A stretch of DNA of 64,000 bases from Blastochloris sulfoviridis (lineage in GTDB: Bacteria > Pseudomonadota > Alphaproteobacteria > Rhizobiales > Xanthobacteraceae), in assembly GCF_008630065.1 (NCBI RefSeq), contig NZ_VWPL01000018.1:1-64000 (forward strand), given 5' to 3'. The position numbers and the translations under genes were made by a program. Below the pieces are notes generated by a model. The model did not search any database. It worked only from the letters and a program-made list of their open reading frames with translations, and was not told the origin of the DNA. The number at the start of each line of letters is the position of its first letter. The first letter of the stretch is position 1. Positions 1 through 11,716 of this stretch are shown in pieces.

Positions 1-301
1 TTGATGTCGCGAGGATCGTGAACTTGGCGGAAAATCGAGATGAGAGCCTGCATGGGAGCCTCCCCGAATCGAGAAGCGTCATGAATGAATCCTTCTCTAC
101 CTCCCGCGCAATGCCCTTATACTCATCTGCGATTCCCCTGGGGTCAGGGGTGGGGGGTGCGCAACCCTCTTCCTCCCTCTCCCCGCGAGCACCGCGCGTG
201 GTGGGGAGGGGTTGGGGGTGGGGGGAACTCCCGTCCCCCGCCCTTGCCCAAACCGCATTTCGATGGAATGTCGAGCCACTGCAAACAGGAGCCGAGGGCC
301 G
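1..301. other. Left-edge non-coding stretch with G/C-run repeat
   Basis: No convincing gene is visible in this first 300 bases. The segment from about 150 to 240 holds complementary runs of C/T-rich and G-rich sequence (arms of the form CCCTCTCCCC and GGGGAGGGG) that look like one of the G/C-rich palindromic intergenic repeats seen again at 6719-6876 and 11622-11682. Short open frames here have no start signal and give arginine/proline-rich nonsense in both directions. Confidence 0.4.
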
Positions 302-901
302 ATGACCGCTCCCCGCACATTGCGTGACATGGTCGGCGCGCCGAGCGTGCCGCCGCGGCTGGCCGATGCCGTGGTGGTGGTGATCGACGCCCAGCGCGAA
401 TATGTCGATGGCCGCCTGCCGCTGGTCGACGTCGACGCGGCGCTGGCGCGCCTGGCCGACGTGCTGTTCGCCGCCCGTGCGGCCGGCGCGCCGGTCATCC
501 ACGTCCAGCACCGCGGCGCGGCCGGCGGGGCGTTCGACCCGGCCGGGCCGGGCTTTGCTTTCGCCGATCCGGCAGCGCCGGTCACCGGCGAGCGGGTGGT
601 CGAGAAGACGCTGCCCAATTCCTTTGCCGACACCGAGCTGGCCGAGGCTGTGGCCGAGACCGGCAGCCGCCAGCTCGTGCTGGCGGGCTTCATGACCCAT
701 ATGTGCGTCTCGACCACCGCGCGCGCCGCCCTCGACCACGGCCTCGGCGTCACCGTGATCGCCGATGCCTGCGCCACCCGCGACCTGCCCGATCCCACCG
801 GCGGCCCGGTCATTCCGGCGGCCGAGATTCACCGCGTCGCCTTGGCCGAGCTGGCCGACCGCTTCGCCATCGTCTGCCGCGCCTCCGACCTCAAGCGCTG
901 A
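302..901 (+). CDS. Isochorismatase-family cysteine hydrolase
   Basis: A 199-residue protein of the isochorismatase-like hydrolase family (nicotinamidase, N-carbamoylsarcosine amidase and related amidohydrolases). The family's Asp-Lys-Cys triad can be placed: Asp in VVVVIDAQ near the N-terminus, Lys in VVEKTLPNSF, and the nucleophilic Cys in GFMTHMCVSTTARAA. The start at 302 is chosen because AGGAG lies about ten bases upstream and the protein then begins at normal family length; an upstream in-frame start at 212 would add a low-complexity tail from repeat DNA. It is followed by glyS after only three bases, so the two are probably co-transcribed. The substrate cannot be told from sequence. Confidence 0.85.
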   Translation: MTAPRTLRDMVGAPSVPPRLADAVVVVIDAQREYVDGRLPLVDVDAALARLADVLFAARAAGAPVIHVQHRGAAGGAFDPAGPGFAFADPAAPVTGERVVEKTLPNSFADTELAEAVAETGSRQLVLAGFMTHMCVSTTARAALDHGLGVTVIADACATRDLPDPTGGPVIPAAEIHRVALAELADRFAIVCRASDLKR

Positions 902-904
902 GCC

Positions 905-3229
905 ATGCCCGATCTTCTGTTCGAACTGTTCTCCGAAGAGATTCCCGCCCGCATGCAGCCGCGTGCGGCCGAGGATCTCAAGTCGCTGGTCACCACTGCG
1001 CTGGTCGAGCGCGGCCTGACCTATGAGGGCGCGAAGGCCATCGCCACGCCGCGACGGCTTGCGCTTACCATCCATGGCCTGCCGGCCCGCCAGCCCGACG
1101 TGCGGGAGGAGAAGAAGGGCCCGCGCCTCGGCGCGCCCGAGGCCGCCATCCAGGGCTTCCTCAAGTCGGCGGGGCTTGCCGACATCGGCCAGGCCAAGGT
1201 TGTGAGCGATGCCAAGAAGGGCGAGTTCTACGTCGCGGTGATCGAGAAGCCCGGCCGCGCCACGCTCGACGTGCTGGCCGAGGTGCTGCCCGCCATCGTG
1301 CGCGCCTTCCCCTGGCCGAAGTCGATGCGCTGGGGCGAGGGATCTTTGCGCTGGGTGCGGCCGCTGCACTCCATCGTCGCGACCTTCGGCCCCGAAACCG
1401 AGGAGCCGGAGATCGTGCCGTTCGAGGTCGACGGCATCCGCGCCGGCAACGTCACCTACGGCCACCGGTTCCTCGCGCCCGGCCCGATTTTGGTGCGGCG
1501 CTGGGACGATTATCTGACCAAGCTGGAGGCCGCCAAGGTGGTGGCCGATCCCGAGCGGCGCCGCGCCATGATCCTGCACGACGCCCGCAATCTGGCGTTC
1601 GCGCAGGGCTTCGAGCTGGTGGAGGACGCCGGGCTGTTGGAGGAGGTGTCGGGCCTCGTCGAGTGGCCGGTTGCGCTGATGGGATCGTTCGACGCGGCGT
1701 TTCTGACGATTCCCCCTGAGGTGATCCGCGCCACCATCCGCGCCAACCAGAAGTGCTTCGTGCTGAAGAAAGGCGAGGGGCTCGCCAACCGCTTCATCCT
1801 GGTGTCGAACCTCGTCGCCTCGGATGGCGGCGCCGCCATCATCGCCGGCAATGAGCGGGTGATCCGGGCGCGGCTGTCGGATGCCAAGTTCTTCTACGAG
1901 ACCGACTTGGCGAAACAGCTTGAGGACCGGCTGCCGAAGCTCTCCGAGATCGTATTCCACGCCAAGCTGGGCACGCAAGGAGAGCGCATCGAGCGTATCG
2001 AGCGGCTGGCGGCCGAGATCGCACCCCTCGTCGGCGCCGATGTCGAGAAGGCGAAGCGCGCAGCACGCCTGTGCAAGCTCGACCTCGTGACGGAAGTCGT
2101 CGGCGAGTTCCCGGAAGTCCAGGGCCTGATGGGCAAGTACTACGCGCTGGCCCAAAGCGAGGATGCCTCGGTCGCCGCCGCGATCGAGGAGCACTACAAG
2201 CCGGTCGGCCCCTCCGACCGCGTGCCGACCGATCCGGTCTCGATCGCGGTGGCGCTGGCCGACAAGCTCGACACGCTTTCGCTTTTCTTCTGGATGGGTG
2301 AGCTTCCGACAGGTTCAAAAGACCCCTATGCCCTGCGCCGTGCTGCGCTCGGCTGCATTCGCAACATAATTGAAAACGGGCATCGTCTCAGACTTGCTGA
2401 GCTTTTCCAGCAAGCCATTTGGGCTGTCATTTGCGAATGGGATAATAAGTATCGTTCAGTGCTCCTGGTTTCGGATGTCGTCGACGATCCAGATGGGGGC
2501 ACCGATGAAAATGGTCATATCCTGAAGGGGCGCGATTTTCAGCATATTCGCTCGCCTGACAATTTAGAAGAATTTCGCTTGAGGGAAAATTTTACATCAA
2601 TTGCGTTCACATTGGGTGATGAACAAGGGGTTAGTGGGTTTGAACTGGAGGGCTCTTTCTGGGATCAAGCCCGTCGAGGGTTCCTGGATCCATTTAAAAC
2701 GATTGATGCGCTCCTCTCCTTCTTCGCCGATCGCCTGAAGGTCCAGTTGCGCGAGCAGGGCGCGCGGCACGATCTGGTCGATGCGGTGTTCGCACTGGAG
2801 GGCCAGGACGACCTCGTGCTGATCGTGCGGCGGGTGGAGGCGCTGGCCGCCTTCCTCGACTCGGACGACGGCAGGAACCTGCTCGCCGGAACCAAGCGCG
2901 CCGCCAACATCCTGCGCATCGAGGAGAAGAAGGACGGCCGCGCGTTCGACGGCGCGCCGGACCCCGCGCTCTTCGCCCAGGACGAGGAGCGGGCGCTTGC
3001 CGCGGCCATCGACACCGCCAAGACGGATGCGGCCGCCGCCGTCGCTGCCGAGGACTTCTCGGGCGCCATGGGCGCGCTGGCCCGCCTGCGCGGTCCCGTC
3101 GACACCTTCTTCGACAAGGTGACAGTGAACGCCGACGACCCGGCCATCCGCGAGAACCGCCTGAAACTCTTGAACGAAATCCGCGCCGCCACCCGCACCG
3201 TGGCCGACTTCAGCCGCATCGAGGGCTGA
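905..3229 (+). CDS. glyS: Glycyl-tRNA synthetase beta subunit
   Basis: Beta chain of the alpha2beta2 bacterial glycyl-tRNA synthetase, which charges tRNA-Gly with glycine; the alpha chain gene (glyQ) is not in the window and probably lies to the left. The N-terminus ([18 protein letters not shown]) and the block [15 protein letters not shown] are diagnostic of GlyS. At 774 residues it is longer than the usual roughly 690-700. The excess is explained by residues about 485-600 (bases roughly 2350-2700), which are much richer in A and T than the rest of the gene and do not resemble the family; the normal sequence resumes at [20 protein letters not shown]. The frame stays open throughout, so the protein is presumably made with an extra surface domain. 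Confidence 0.95.
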   Translation: MPDLLFELFSEEIPARMQPRAAEDLKSLVTTALVERGLTYEGAKAIATPRRLALTIHGLPARQPDVREEKKGPRLGAPEAAIQGFLKSAGLADIGQAKVVSDAKKGEFYVAVIEKPGRATLDVLAEVLPAIVRAFPWPKSMRWGEGSLRWVRPLHSIVATFGPETEEPEIVPFEVDGIRAGNVTYGHRFLAPGPILVRRWDDYLTKLEAAKVVADPERRRAMILHDARNLAFAQGFELVEDAGLLEEVSGLVEWPVALMGSFDAAFLTIPPEVIRATIRANQKCFVLKKGEGLANRFILVSNLVASDGGAAIIAGNERVIRARLSDAKFFYETDLAKQLEDRLPKLSEIVFHAKLGTQGERIERIERLAAEIAPLVGADVEKAKRAARLCKLDLVTEVVGEFPEVQGLMGKYYALAQSEDASVAAAIEEHYKPVGPSDRVPTDPVSIAVALADKLDTLSLFFWMGELPTGSKDPYALRRAALGCIRNIIENGHRLRLAELFQQAIWAVICEWDNKYRSVLLVSDVVDDPDGGTDENGHILKGRDFQHIRSPDNLEEFRLRENFTSIAFTLGDEQGVSGFELEGSFWDQARRGFLDPFKTIDALLSFFADRLKVQLREQGARHDLVDAVFALEGQDDLVLIVRRVEALAAFLDSDDGRNLLAGTKRAANILRIEEKKDGRAFDGAPDPALFAQDEERALAAAIDTAKTDAAAAVAAEDFSGAMGALARLRGPVDTFFDKVTVNADDPAIRENRLKLLNEIRAATRTVADFSRIEG

Positions 3230-3291
3230 CCGGCCCGCCGCGTGTGTCTCCGAGTTCCCTGGCTGGCCATTTTGCCGGTGGCCACAAGACT

Positions 3292-3385
3292 CGTCATGCC
3301 CGCGCTTGTCGCGGGCATCCACGTCTTGAAAACAGATGTAAAGACAAAGACATGAATGGCCGGGACAAGCCCGGCCATGACGTCG
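3292..3385. repeat. Palindromic intergenic repeat (GTCATGCCCG type)
   Basis: Left arm GTCATGCCCGCGCTTGTCG and right arm CCGGGACAAGCCCGGCCATG are near reverse complements separated by an A/G-rich centre. A short relative (GATGGCCGGGCCCTGTCCCGG) is at 14273-14307. Such elements are dispersed non-coding repeats in rhizobial/Rhodopseudomonas-like genomes (family knowledge). Confidence 0.6.
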
Positions 3386-3434
3386 GCGAGTTCGTGGCAA
3401 ACGCCGCAGGTGCAGGTCATTGGAAGAAGGGCAG

Positions 3435-3480
3435 CATTCTGGCTCGGTCTTTGCACCCATTCTGGCTCGGTCTTTGCACC
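3435..3480. repeat. Perfect 23-bp tandem duplication
   Basis: The 23-base unit beginning CATTCTGGCTCGGTC and ending TTTGCACC occurs twice without a gap (3435-3457 and 3458-3480). It is isolated and non-coding. Confidence 0.85.
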
Positions 3481-3868
3481 TCGGTGATTCAGACGCGTGA
3501 TTGCTGTAGCCGAAAGCGGAGAGGGCAGGCGCGCCGCTCCCGGCAGCCGTTCCACCGGCAATGGCGGTTCCCCAGCCATGCCGGCCAGAATTTAGCCGGC
3601 TTCAAACCCGGATTGGCGGCACCGTGTGCGCGAATGCAGGCGATTGCACCCGCCCTGCGGCGCTACGGCCGCACCGGCAAAGCCTGAGTCTTCTTGCCGC
3701 AATGCGACCGATGTTGCACAAAGGCTACGCATTTCGGGCGTACCCGGCGGCCGGCCGCGCGCCAGCCAACGGACGAACCCGGGCCGGGTGGTTTGGGCCG
3801 GGGTTTCTTGCACTGCACGCGGGCTGGAGCGTCCGCCGAACTTAACGTACCGGACGGACGCGTCTCAA

Positions 3869-3931
3869 GGTCTTGAGTTCTCGCATTCTCTTTCGCAAAA
3901 CGGGGTCCCATTTTTGCGGAGAATGCTCTAT
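3869..3931. repeat. GAGAATGCTCTA-family repeat, copy 1
   Basis: Contains the arms TCGCATTCTCTTTCGCAAAA and TTTTGCGGAGAATGCTCTA. Close copies are at 17828-17931 and 26870-26963, with degenerate ones near 14930-14987 and 29282-29330. This copy abuts the ppdK ribosome binding site. Confidence 0.75.
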
Positions 3932-3948
3932 CGCGAGGGGAAGGCGAC

Positions 3949-6627
<2,679 letters not shown>

Positions 6628-6718
6628 GGTCGGGATCCTGACGAACGCCCTCATGGCTGGAGACGGCGCAAGGCGCCTCCTCGCCATGAGGGATGATCGC
6701 AAATCGCGACTCTTTTCT

Positions 6719-6876
6719 TCCCTCTCCCCTTGTGGGAGAGGGTGGCGAGGCCGAGCGAAGCGAGGTCGAGCCGGGTGAGGGGTGCATGCGGGCGTCCGCC
6801 TGAATATTAACCCCTCACCCGGCTCGCGATCTGACGATCGCTCGCCACCCTCTCCCGCAAGGGGAGAGGGTGGCGT
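6719..6876. repeat. Large G/C-rich inverted repeat
   Basis: Two nested inverted pairs: CCCTCTCCCCTTGTGGGAG with CTCCCGCAAGGGGAGAGGG, and GAGCCGGGTGAGGGGT with ACCCCTCACCCGGCTC. It lies directly after ppdK and could act as a transcription barrier, but it has no T-run and looks like a dispersed intergenic repeat. Confidence 0.7.
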
Positions 6877-6913
6877 CGCCTCCGTCATCGACGACCCGGA
6901 TCATCCCCGAACC

Positions 6914-7270
6914 ATGCGCTGGCTGCCCACCAAACCCGTCTACCCGCCGCCGAAGTTCCACACGCCCGAGCCGCCACGGCCGCCGGTCTCGCCGCGCGTG
7001 CTGACCTGGTGGTTCGGCGGCATGGCGATCCTCGGCATCGCCTTCGGCCTCAATGCCGGTGCGACGCCCGGCGGCTTCGATCCCGACCGGCTCTATGAGC
7101 TGTTCGGCCTCGGCTGCCTGGCGCTGATCGCGCTGCGCCTCGCGGTGCGCCGGCCGCTCACCGAGGTGATCAGCGGCCGTGCCATCGTCATCGGCTGCGG
7201 CGTCGCGGTGGCCGGCTTCCTCGGCGCGCAGTGGCTCGCCATCCAGATGTTCACGCAGCCCGCATCATGA
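6914..7270 (+). CDS. Small two-helix membrane protein, unknown function
   Basis: A 118-residue protein starting MRWLPTKPVYPPPKFHTP, with a proline-rich cytoplasmic-looking N-terminus, then two to three hydrophobic stretches (VLTWWFGGMAILGIAFGL, YELFGLGCLALIALRLAV and AIVIGCGVAVAGFLGA). I do not recognise a family. The start at 6914 avoids coding through the repeat DNA upstream; an earlier in-frame start at 6782 would read through it. Its stop overlaps the start of the following meaB-like gene by four bases (ATGA), so the two are translationally coupled. Confidence 0.7.
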   Translation: MRWLPTKPVYPPPKFHTPEPPRPPVSPRVLTWWFGGMAILGIAFGLNAGATPGGFDPDRLYELFGLGCLALIALRLAVRRPLTEVISGRAIVIGCGVAVAGFLGAQWLAIQMFTQPAS

Positions 7271-8208
7271 CGCTTCCCACGCTTTCCGACATCGCCGCCG
7301 GCGGCAAACGGGCGCTGTCCCAGGCGCTCGCGGCCATCGAGACCCACGCCGGCGAGCCGGCGCTGGCCGCGCTGCTGGACGAGGCCTGCCGCGCCGCGCG
7401 CGGCCACGTGCTGGGCCTCACCGGCCCGCCCGGCGTCGGCAAATCGACGCTCACCAACACCCTGATCAAGCACTGGCGCGGCAGCGGCGAGACGGTGGGG
7501 GTGATCGCCGTCGATCCGTCCTCCAAGCGCACCGGCGGCGCGCTGCTCGGCGACCGCGCCCGCATCGTCACCGATCCCGAGGACAAGGGCATCTTCGTGC
7601 GCTCGATGGCGGCGCGCGACCGGCTCGGCGGCCTGTCCGACCAGACGGTCGCTGCCATGGTGATGATGCGCGCCATCTATGACCGCGTGCTGATCGAGAG
7701 TGTCGGCATCGGTCAGTCGGAGACCGACATCGCCTTTGCCGTCGACACCGTGGTGCTGTGCATCCAGCCGGGCTCGGGCGACTCGCTGCAGTTCATGAAG
7801 GCCGGCGCCATGGAGGTGCCGGACATCGTGGCGGTGACCAAGGCCGACATGGGCGCGCCGGCCCAGCGCGCCGCCAACGACGTCAAGGGCGCGCTGACGC
7901 TCTATACCGGCCACGAGGACTGGCCGGTGCCGGTGGTGCTGGTGGCGGCCGGCCGGGGCGACGGGCTGGGCGAGCTGACCGAGGCGATCGAGCGCCACCG
8001 CGCCCATCTGGCGGTCGGCGGGCGGCTCGCCCAGCGGCGCGGCGCGCAGGAGGCGGCCTGGGTCGAGGAGGGCATCCGCGCCCATTTCGGCGCGGCCGGG
8101 CTCAAGGCGGCGTCGGCGATCGACGCCGGCACGGCCGGGCCGTTCGGCCGCGAACTGGCGATCGCGCGGGTTCTGGCCTCCCGCCTGGAGGGCGGTAAGA
8201 CGGGGTGA
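7267..8208 (+). CDS. meaB: MeaB/ArgK-type G3E GTPase (B12-mutase chaperone)
   Basis: A 313-residue P-loop GTPase of the MeaB/ArgK (MMAA) group, which loads and protects adenosylcobalamin on methylmalonyl-CoA mutase or a related mutase. Walker A is GPPGVGKST; switch regions include VIAVDPSSKRTGGALLGDR and the base-specificity motif is VTKAD. The segment IESVGIGQSE replaces the more common ETVGVGQSE. The start at 7267 overlaps the previous stop (ATGA); the in-frame ATG at 7231 lies inside the upstream gene. No mutase gene is in the window, but cobalamin synthesis genes begin just downstream on the other strand, so a B12-related role fits. Confidence 0.9.
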   Translation: MTLPTLSDIAAGGKRALSQALAAIETHAGEPALAALLDEACRAARGHVLGLTGPPGVGKSTLTNTLIKHWRGSGETVGVIAVDPSSKRTGGALLGDRARIVTDPEDKGIFVRSMAARDRLGGLSDQTVAAMVMMRAIYDRVLIESVGIGQSETDIAFAVDTVVLCIQPGSGDSLQFMKAGAMEVPDIVAVTKADMGAPAQRAANDVKGALTLYTGHEDWPVPVVLVAAGRGDGLGELTEAIERHRAHLAVGGRLAQRRGAQEAAWVEEGIRAHFGAAGLKAASAIDAGTAGPFGRELAIARVLASRLEGGKTG

Positions 8209-8221
8209 GAGCGCGGGGCGA

Positions 8222-8563
8222 TCACCCCCGCTCCGTCTCATCCTCGCGCGGGCGCTGGACCGGCGGGCTGGTCTGCTCGTGGCCGTCCCAGACCACCGGC
8301 CGCTCCAGCCATTTCTGGATGAAGTTCCAGGACTGGCGATAGCCGTTGTGCGGCAGGATGCAGTCCGAGCAGTCCTTGCGCTTCAGGCCGTTCTTGTCGG
8401 TGAACACCTTGTAGGGGCCGGGGCACTCATAGGCGATCAGTGGGCAGTAGCAGAACAGGCAGTTGAACTCGCGCTCCACCCCCTTGTGGCAGGGGAAGAA
8501 CGGGCATGCCGTGTTGGTGAAACCCTTGAAGGCCTCGTTGTAGGTGGTGTCCTTGGGCTCCAT
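8222..8563 (-). CDS. Cysteine-rich small-domain protein of cobalamin loci
   Basis: A 113-residue protein with a dense set of cysteines in its first 75 residues (NTACPFFPCHKG, FNCLFCYCPLIAYECPG, KDCSDCILPHNG). This matches the 'cysteine-rich small domain' family that is often found in cobalamin gene clusters and is thought to bind metal; no enzymatic role is established. It ends 14 bases from the convergent meaB gene and lies upstream-to-downstream of cobQ on the same strand (110-bp gap). The position supports a link to B12 metabolism. Confidence 0.8.
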   Translation of the reverse strand: MEPKDTTYNEAFKGFTNTACPFFPCHKGVEREFNCLFCYCPLIAYECPGPYKVFTDKNGLKRKDCSDCILPHNGYRQSWNFIQKWLERPVVWDGHEQTSPPVQRPREDETERG

Positions 8564-8673
8564 CGCGCCTCGTGTCCGATCCTGTTCTGAAGCTTGCCGC
8601 GTGGTGACGAAATGGGTCGGATACCGGCCGATTCAACCGGCCGGCGGAAAATGACCGGGGACGCCGGCCTGCC

Positions 8674-10233
8674 TCACCTCGCCAGCTTCAACAGCGCGTC
8701 GAGGTCGAGATTGGCCTCGACGTGATCGGCGAGCGCCTCCAGCGCGGCCTCGGTACGCGCCTCGAAGTCGAGCGCGGAGGCCTCGGCCCCCACCGTGGTC
8801 AGCCAGTGGGCGCGGAAGGCATCCGAGCCGAACAGGCCGTGGACGTAGGCGCCGGTGACGCGGCCGTCGGCCGACACCGCGCCCTCGGGCCGGGCACTCG
8901 CGCCATCGCCCAGCATCAGCCACGGCCGTTCAAGGCCCGGCCCGGTGGTGCGGCCCATGTGCATCTCGTAGCCGGTGACGCGCTGGCCGGAGATCTGGTC
9001 GGTGACGTCGAGATCGACCAGCCGCTTGTCGGTGGTGATCTCGGTCTCGACGTCCAAGAGGCCCAGCCCCTCGGTCTCGCCGGCCGGGCCTTCGAGGCCC
9101 TGCGGGTCGCGCACCACTTTGCCCAACATCTGGAAGCCGGCGCACAGCCCCACCACCCGTCCGCCGTGGCGCACATGGGCGAGGATGTCGATGTCCCAGC
9201 CCTCCTTGCGCAGCACATTGAGGTCGGTGCGGGTGGCCTTGGAGCCGGGCAGGATGATCACGTCGGTGTCGGCGGGAATCGGATTGCCCGGCTGGACGAA
9301 CTTGAGCGCCACCCCCGGCTCGGCGGCCAGCGGGTCGAGGTCGTCGAAATTGGCGATGCGGGAGAGCCGTGGCACGGCGATGTTGAGGCCGCGCCCGCCG
9401 AACTCGGCCGGGCGCTCCAGCGCCAGCGAGTCCTCGGCCGGCAGGCGGTCGGCGCGGTCGAACCAGCGGATCACGCCGAGGAACGGCCAGCCGGTCGCCT
9501 CGGTAATCGTCCTGCAGCCCGGCTCGAACAGCGAGAAGTCGCCGCGGAACTTGTTGATGATGTAGCCGACGACGCGGGCGCGGTCGGCCTCGCTCAGCAG
9601 CGCGTGGCTGCCGACGATCGCAGCCATGGTGCCGCCGCGGTCGATGTCCGACAGGATCGCCACCGGCAGGTCCGCCGACTCGGCAAGCCGCATGTTGGTG
9701 ATGTCGCTTGAGCGCAGGTACACCTCGGCGCCGGAGCCCGCGCCCTCGACGATGACGAGGTCGGCCTCCGCCTGCAGGCGGCGCAACGAGTCGAGCACCG
9801 CCGGCATCAGCGCGTGGCGCATCTTGTGATAGATGCGCGCCGGGCAGTTGCCGAGCACCCGGCCGCGCAGCACCACCTGCGAGCCGATGTCGGTCTGCGG
9901 CTTGAGCAGCACCGGGTTCATGTGGATCGACGGCGGCACCTTGCAGGCGCGCGCCTGCAGCGCCTGGGCGCGGCCGATCTCGCCGCGGATCATCTCGCCG
10001 TCCGGCCCCGGCGGCAGGTCGCTGTCGGACGCCACCGCGGCGTTGTTGCTCATGTTCTGCGCCTTGTAGGGCAGCACCTTGAGGCCGCGGCGGGTGTAGG
10101 CGCGGCACAGCGCCGCCACCACCATGCTTTTGCCGACGTCGGAGGCGGTGCCCTGGATCATCAGGGTGCGGGCGCGCTTGGGCAGGTCGGCGGGGGCGGG
10201 GGTGAAGACGACGTCGGCGAGGGACTGGGTCAC
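8674..10233 (-). CDS. cobQ: Cobyric acid synthase
   Basis: CobQ amidates four side chains of adenosylcobyrinic acid a,c-diamide using glutamine and ATP. The 519-residue protein has the N-terminal dethiobiotin-synthetase-like ATPase domain (MIQGTASDVGKSMVVAAL, with KAQNMSNNAA) and a C-terminal class-I glutamine amidotransferase-like domain with the nucleophile in GGRVVGLCAGFQMLG. The start is GTG at 10231-10233. It follows the alpha-ribazole phosphatase gene by about 35 bases and is part of a minus-strand cob run (cobU, cobS, phosphatase, cobQ). Confidence 0.95.
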   Translation of the reverse strand: MTQSLADVVFTPAPADLPKRARTLMIQGTASDVGKSMVVAALCRAYTRRGLKVLPYKAQNMSNNAAVASDSDLPPGPDGEMIRGEIGRAQALQARACKVPPSIHMNPVLLKPQTDIGSQVVLRGRVLGNCPARIYHKMRHALMPAVLDSLRRLQAEADLVIVEGAGSGAEVYLRSSDITNMRLAESADLPVAILSDIDRGGTMAAIVGSHALLSEADRARVVGYIINKFRGDFSLFEPGCRTITEATGWPFLGVIRWFDRADRLPAEDSLALERPAEFGGRGLNIAVPRLSRIANFDDLDPLAAEPGVALKFVQPGNPIPADTDVIILPGSKATRTDLNVLRKEGWDIDILAHVRHGGRVVGLCAGFQMLGKVVRDPQGLEGPAGETEGLGLLDVETEITTDKRLVDLDVTDQISGQRVTGYEMHMGRTTGPGLERPWLMLGDGASARPEGAVSADGRVTGAYVHGLFGSDAFRAHWLTTVGAEASALDFEARTEAALEALADHVEANLDLDALLKLAR

Positions 10234-10268
10234 GCGGGCTTACTCGGCTCGATTGGGGGTGGCGCTTG

Positions 10269-10811
10269 CTACGAGACCGCGCCGGCCGGGGCAAGCGTGA
10301 CACGGTGGACGCTGCCGGGCGGGGCGTCGATGGCGAACGCATCCGTCAAGGCAAGGCCGCGGGCGCGGGCGACGAGCGCGCGGATCACGCCGGCATGGGT
10401 GACGGCAACCACCGGTGCGCTGCCACGGCGGCGGGTGATGTCGGCGGCGAAGGCGAAGGCGCGGTCGGCGAGCGCGGCGAAGGTCTCGCCGCCGGGCGGG
10501 GCAAAGGTGACGAAGTCCGCCGTCCAGGCGTCGATCTCGGCGCGTGCAATGTCGTCCCAGCGCCGGCCCTCCCAATGGCCGAAATCGAGCTCGTGCAGCC
10601 GGTCGTCGAGGACCGGCGCGGGATGAAGCCGCGCCGCCAGCGCCCGGCAGCGGGCGGCCGGGCTCGAATAGACCGCGGCGATCCCGGCGGGAAGCGCGGC
10701 ACGCACCGCCTCCGCCTCGTCCGCGAAGGTCTCGGCCAGGCCGGCTTCAAAGCGACCGTAGCACAGGCCCGTGACGCCAGCGACCTGGGTGTGGCGCACC
10801 AGGATCAGCAT
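10269..10811 (-). CDS. cobC: Alpha-ribazole phosphatase-type histidine phosphatase
   Basis: A 180-residue histidine phosphatase superfamily protein starting MLILVRHTQVAG, where RHT is the catalytic phospho-histidine motif; the second catalytic His is in VVAVTHAGVIRAL. In this place, overlapping cobS by one base (TGATG), the natural role is removal of the 5'-phosphate of alpha-ribazole (or adenosylcobalamin 5'-phosphate) in the nucleotide-loop pathway. The open frame extends far upstream inside cobS, but only the start at 10811 gives the family N-terminus. The symbol follows the enteric name for this activity. Confidence 0.85.
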   Translation of the reverse strand: MLILVRHTQVAGVTGLCYGRFEAGLAETFADEAEAVRAALPAGIAAVYSSPAARCRALAARLHPAPVLDDRLHELDFGHWEGRRWDDIARAEIDAWTADFVTFAPPGGETFAALADRAFAFAADITRRRGSAPVVAVTHAGVIRALVARARGLALTDAFAIDAPPGSVHRVTLAPAGAVS

Positions 10812-11608
10812 CAGTGCGCGCCCAGCACCACAGAGCCCAGCACCGCGAGCAGGATCGCCAATTCGGTCATCTGCTGCGTCGCACCCAGGCAATCGCCGGT
10901 GTAGCCGCCGAGGCGGCTGTTGAACATCGCGACGCAGCCTGTCCAGGCCAGCGCGCCGGCCGCGAAGGCCGGCAGGATGGCGGCCGCCGGCAGCAGGATC
11001 AGCGGGGTGATGGCGAGCCCGACCACCAGCACCAGCCGGTCGCCCTTGAGATCGCTCACCATCGGCCGGGCGCGGCTGGCGTCGGTGCGGGCATAGCTCA
11101 GCGCCGCCATCACCATGGCGCCGAGCCCGCGGCTGAAGGCGTGGGCGGCGATCAGCGCCACGGCGGCGACATCGGCCGGCAGGGCGGCCAGCGCCTGCCA
11201 TTTCAGCCCGACCAGCAGCACCAGCCCGATGGCGCCGAATGCGCCGATGCGGGAATCGCGCATGATGTCGAGCATGCGCTCGCGGGTTGCGCCGCCGAAG
11301 CCGTCGCACACGTCGATGAAGCCGTCCTCGTGCTGGGCGCCAGTGAGCACGACGCCGCTGGCCAGCGCCAGCCCCGCGGCGACGCCGGCCGGCAGCGCCA
11401 GCGACGCCAGCGCATAGATGGCGGCCGCGACGAGGCCGACGCCGACCCCGATCAGCGGCCAGTAGCTGGTGGCGCGCCGCCAATCGTCCTCGGCGAAGGG
11501 CGGCAGCGGCGGCAGGGGGATGCGGGTGAAATAGATCACCGCGGCGAGCAGCGCCCGGCGCTCGCGCGCGAACGGGCTGACGGGGAGCGGGGAGGGATTA
11601 CTCGGCAT
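10811..11608 (-). CDS. cobS: Adenosylcobinamide-GDP ribazoletransferase
   Basis: CobS/CobV joins adenosylcobinamide-GDP with alpha-ribazole (phosphate) at the membrane, the last assembly step of the corrin nucleotide loop. The 265-residue protein has the diagnostic GAQHEDGFIDVCDGFGGA motif with several hydrophobic helices (for example YWPLIGVGVGLVAAAIYAL, LVVGLAITPLILLPAAAI). A start at 11608 (MPSNPSPLPVSPFARER) is preferred over 11689, which would translate the palindromic repeat at 11622-11682. Its 3' end overlaps the phosphatase start. Confidence 0.93.
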   Translation of the reverse strand: MPSNPSPLPVSPFARERRALLAAVIYFTRIPLPPLPPFAEDDWRRATSYWPLIGVGVGLVAAAIYALASLALPAGVAAGLALASGVVLTGAQHEDGFIDVCDGFGGATRERMLDIMRDSRIGAFGAIGLVLLVGLKWQALAALPADVAAVALIAAHAFSRGLGAMVMAALSYARTDASRARPMVSDLKGDRLVLVVGLAITPLILLPAAAILPAFAAGALAWTGCVAMFNSRLGGYTGDCLGATQQMTELAILLAVLGSVVLGAH

Positions 11609-11621
11609 AATGACGGCTGCG

Positions 11622-11682
11622 TTCTTTCCCTCTCCCACCCGGGGCGCGCGCAAGCGCGGCCCGGGTGGGAGAGGGAAGAAAG
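11622..11682. repeat. Long perfect-arm palindrome between cobU and cobS
   Basis: CTTTCCCTCTCCCACCCGGG and CCCGGGTGGGAGAGGGAAG are reverse complements around a short G/C centre. Same style as the repeat at 6719-6876. It may form a strong hairpin in the cob transcript but has no T-run. Confidence 0.75.
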
Positions 11683-11716
11683 GGCGCAACCGCCTGCAGT
11701 TGAACGGGAATCCGGG

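Larger units (their letters stand above)
3230..3948. other. Intergenic region with palindromic repeats, no gene
   Basis: About 720 bases between glyS and ppdK with no supported gene. It contains: a long imperfect palindrome at about 3292-3385 (GTCATGCCCGCGCTTGTC ... GACAAGCCCGGCCATGACG), a well-known style of intergenic repeat in Bradyrhizobium relatives; a perfect 23-bp tandem duplication at 3435-3480; and a copy of the GAGAATGCTCTA repeat family at about 3869-3931 just before the ppdK ribosome binding site. The open frames across 3560-3950 are not backed by any start signal or recognisable protein. Confidence 0.6.

Noticed and set aside
18-305. Short plus-strand open frame at the left edge
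   Set aside because: It runs through a G/C-rich repeat, has no protein-like features, and overlaps the better-supported hydrolase start region.
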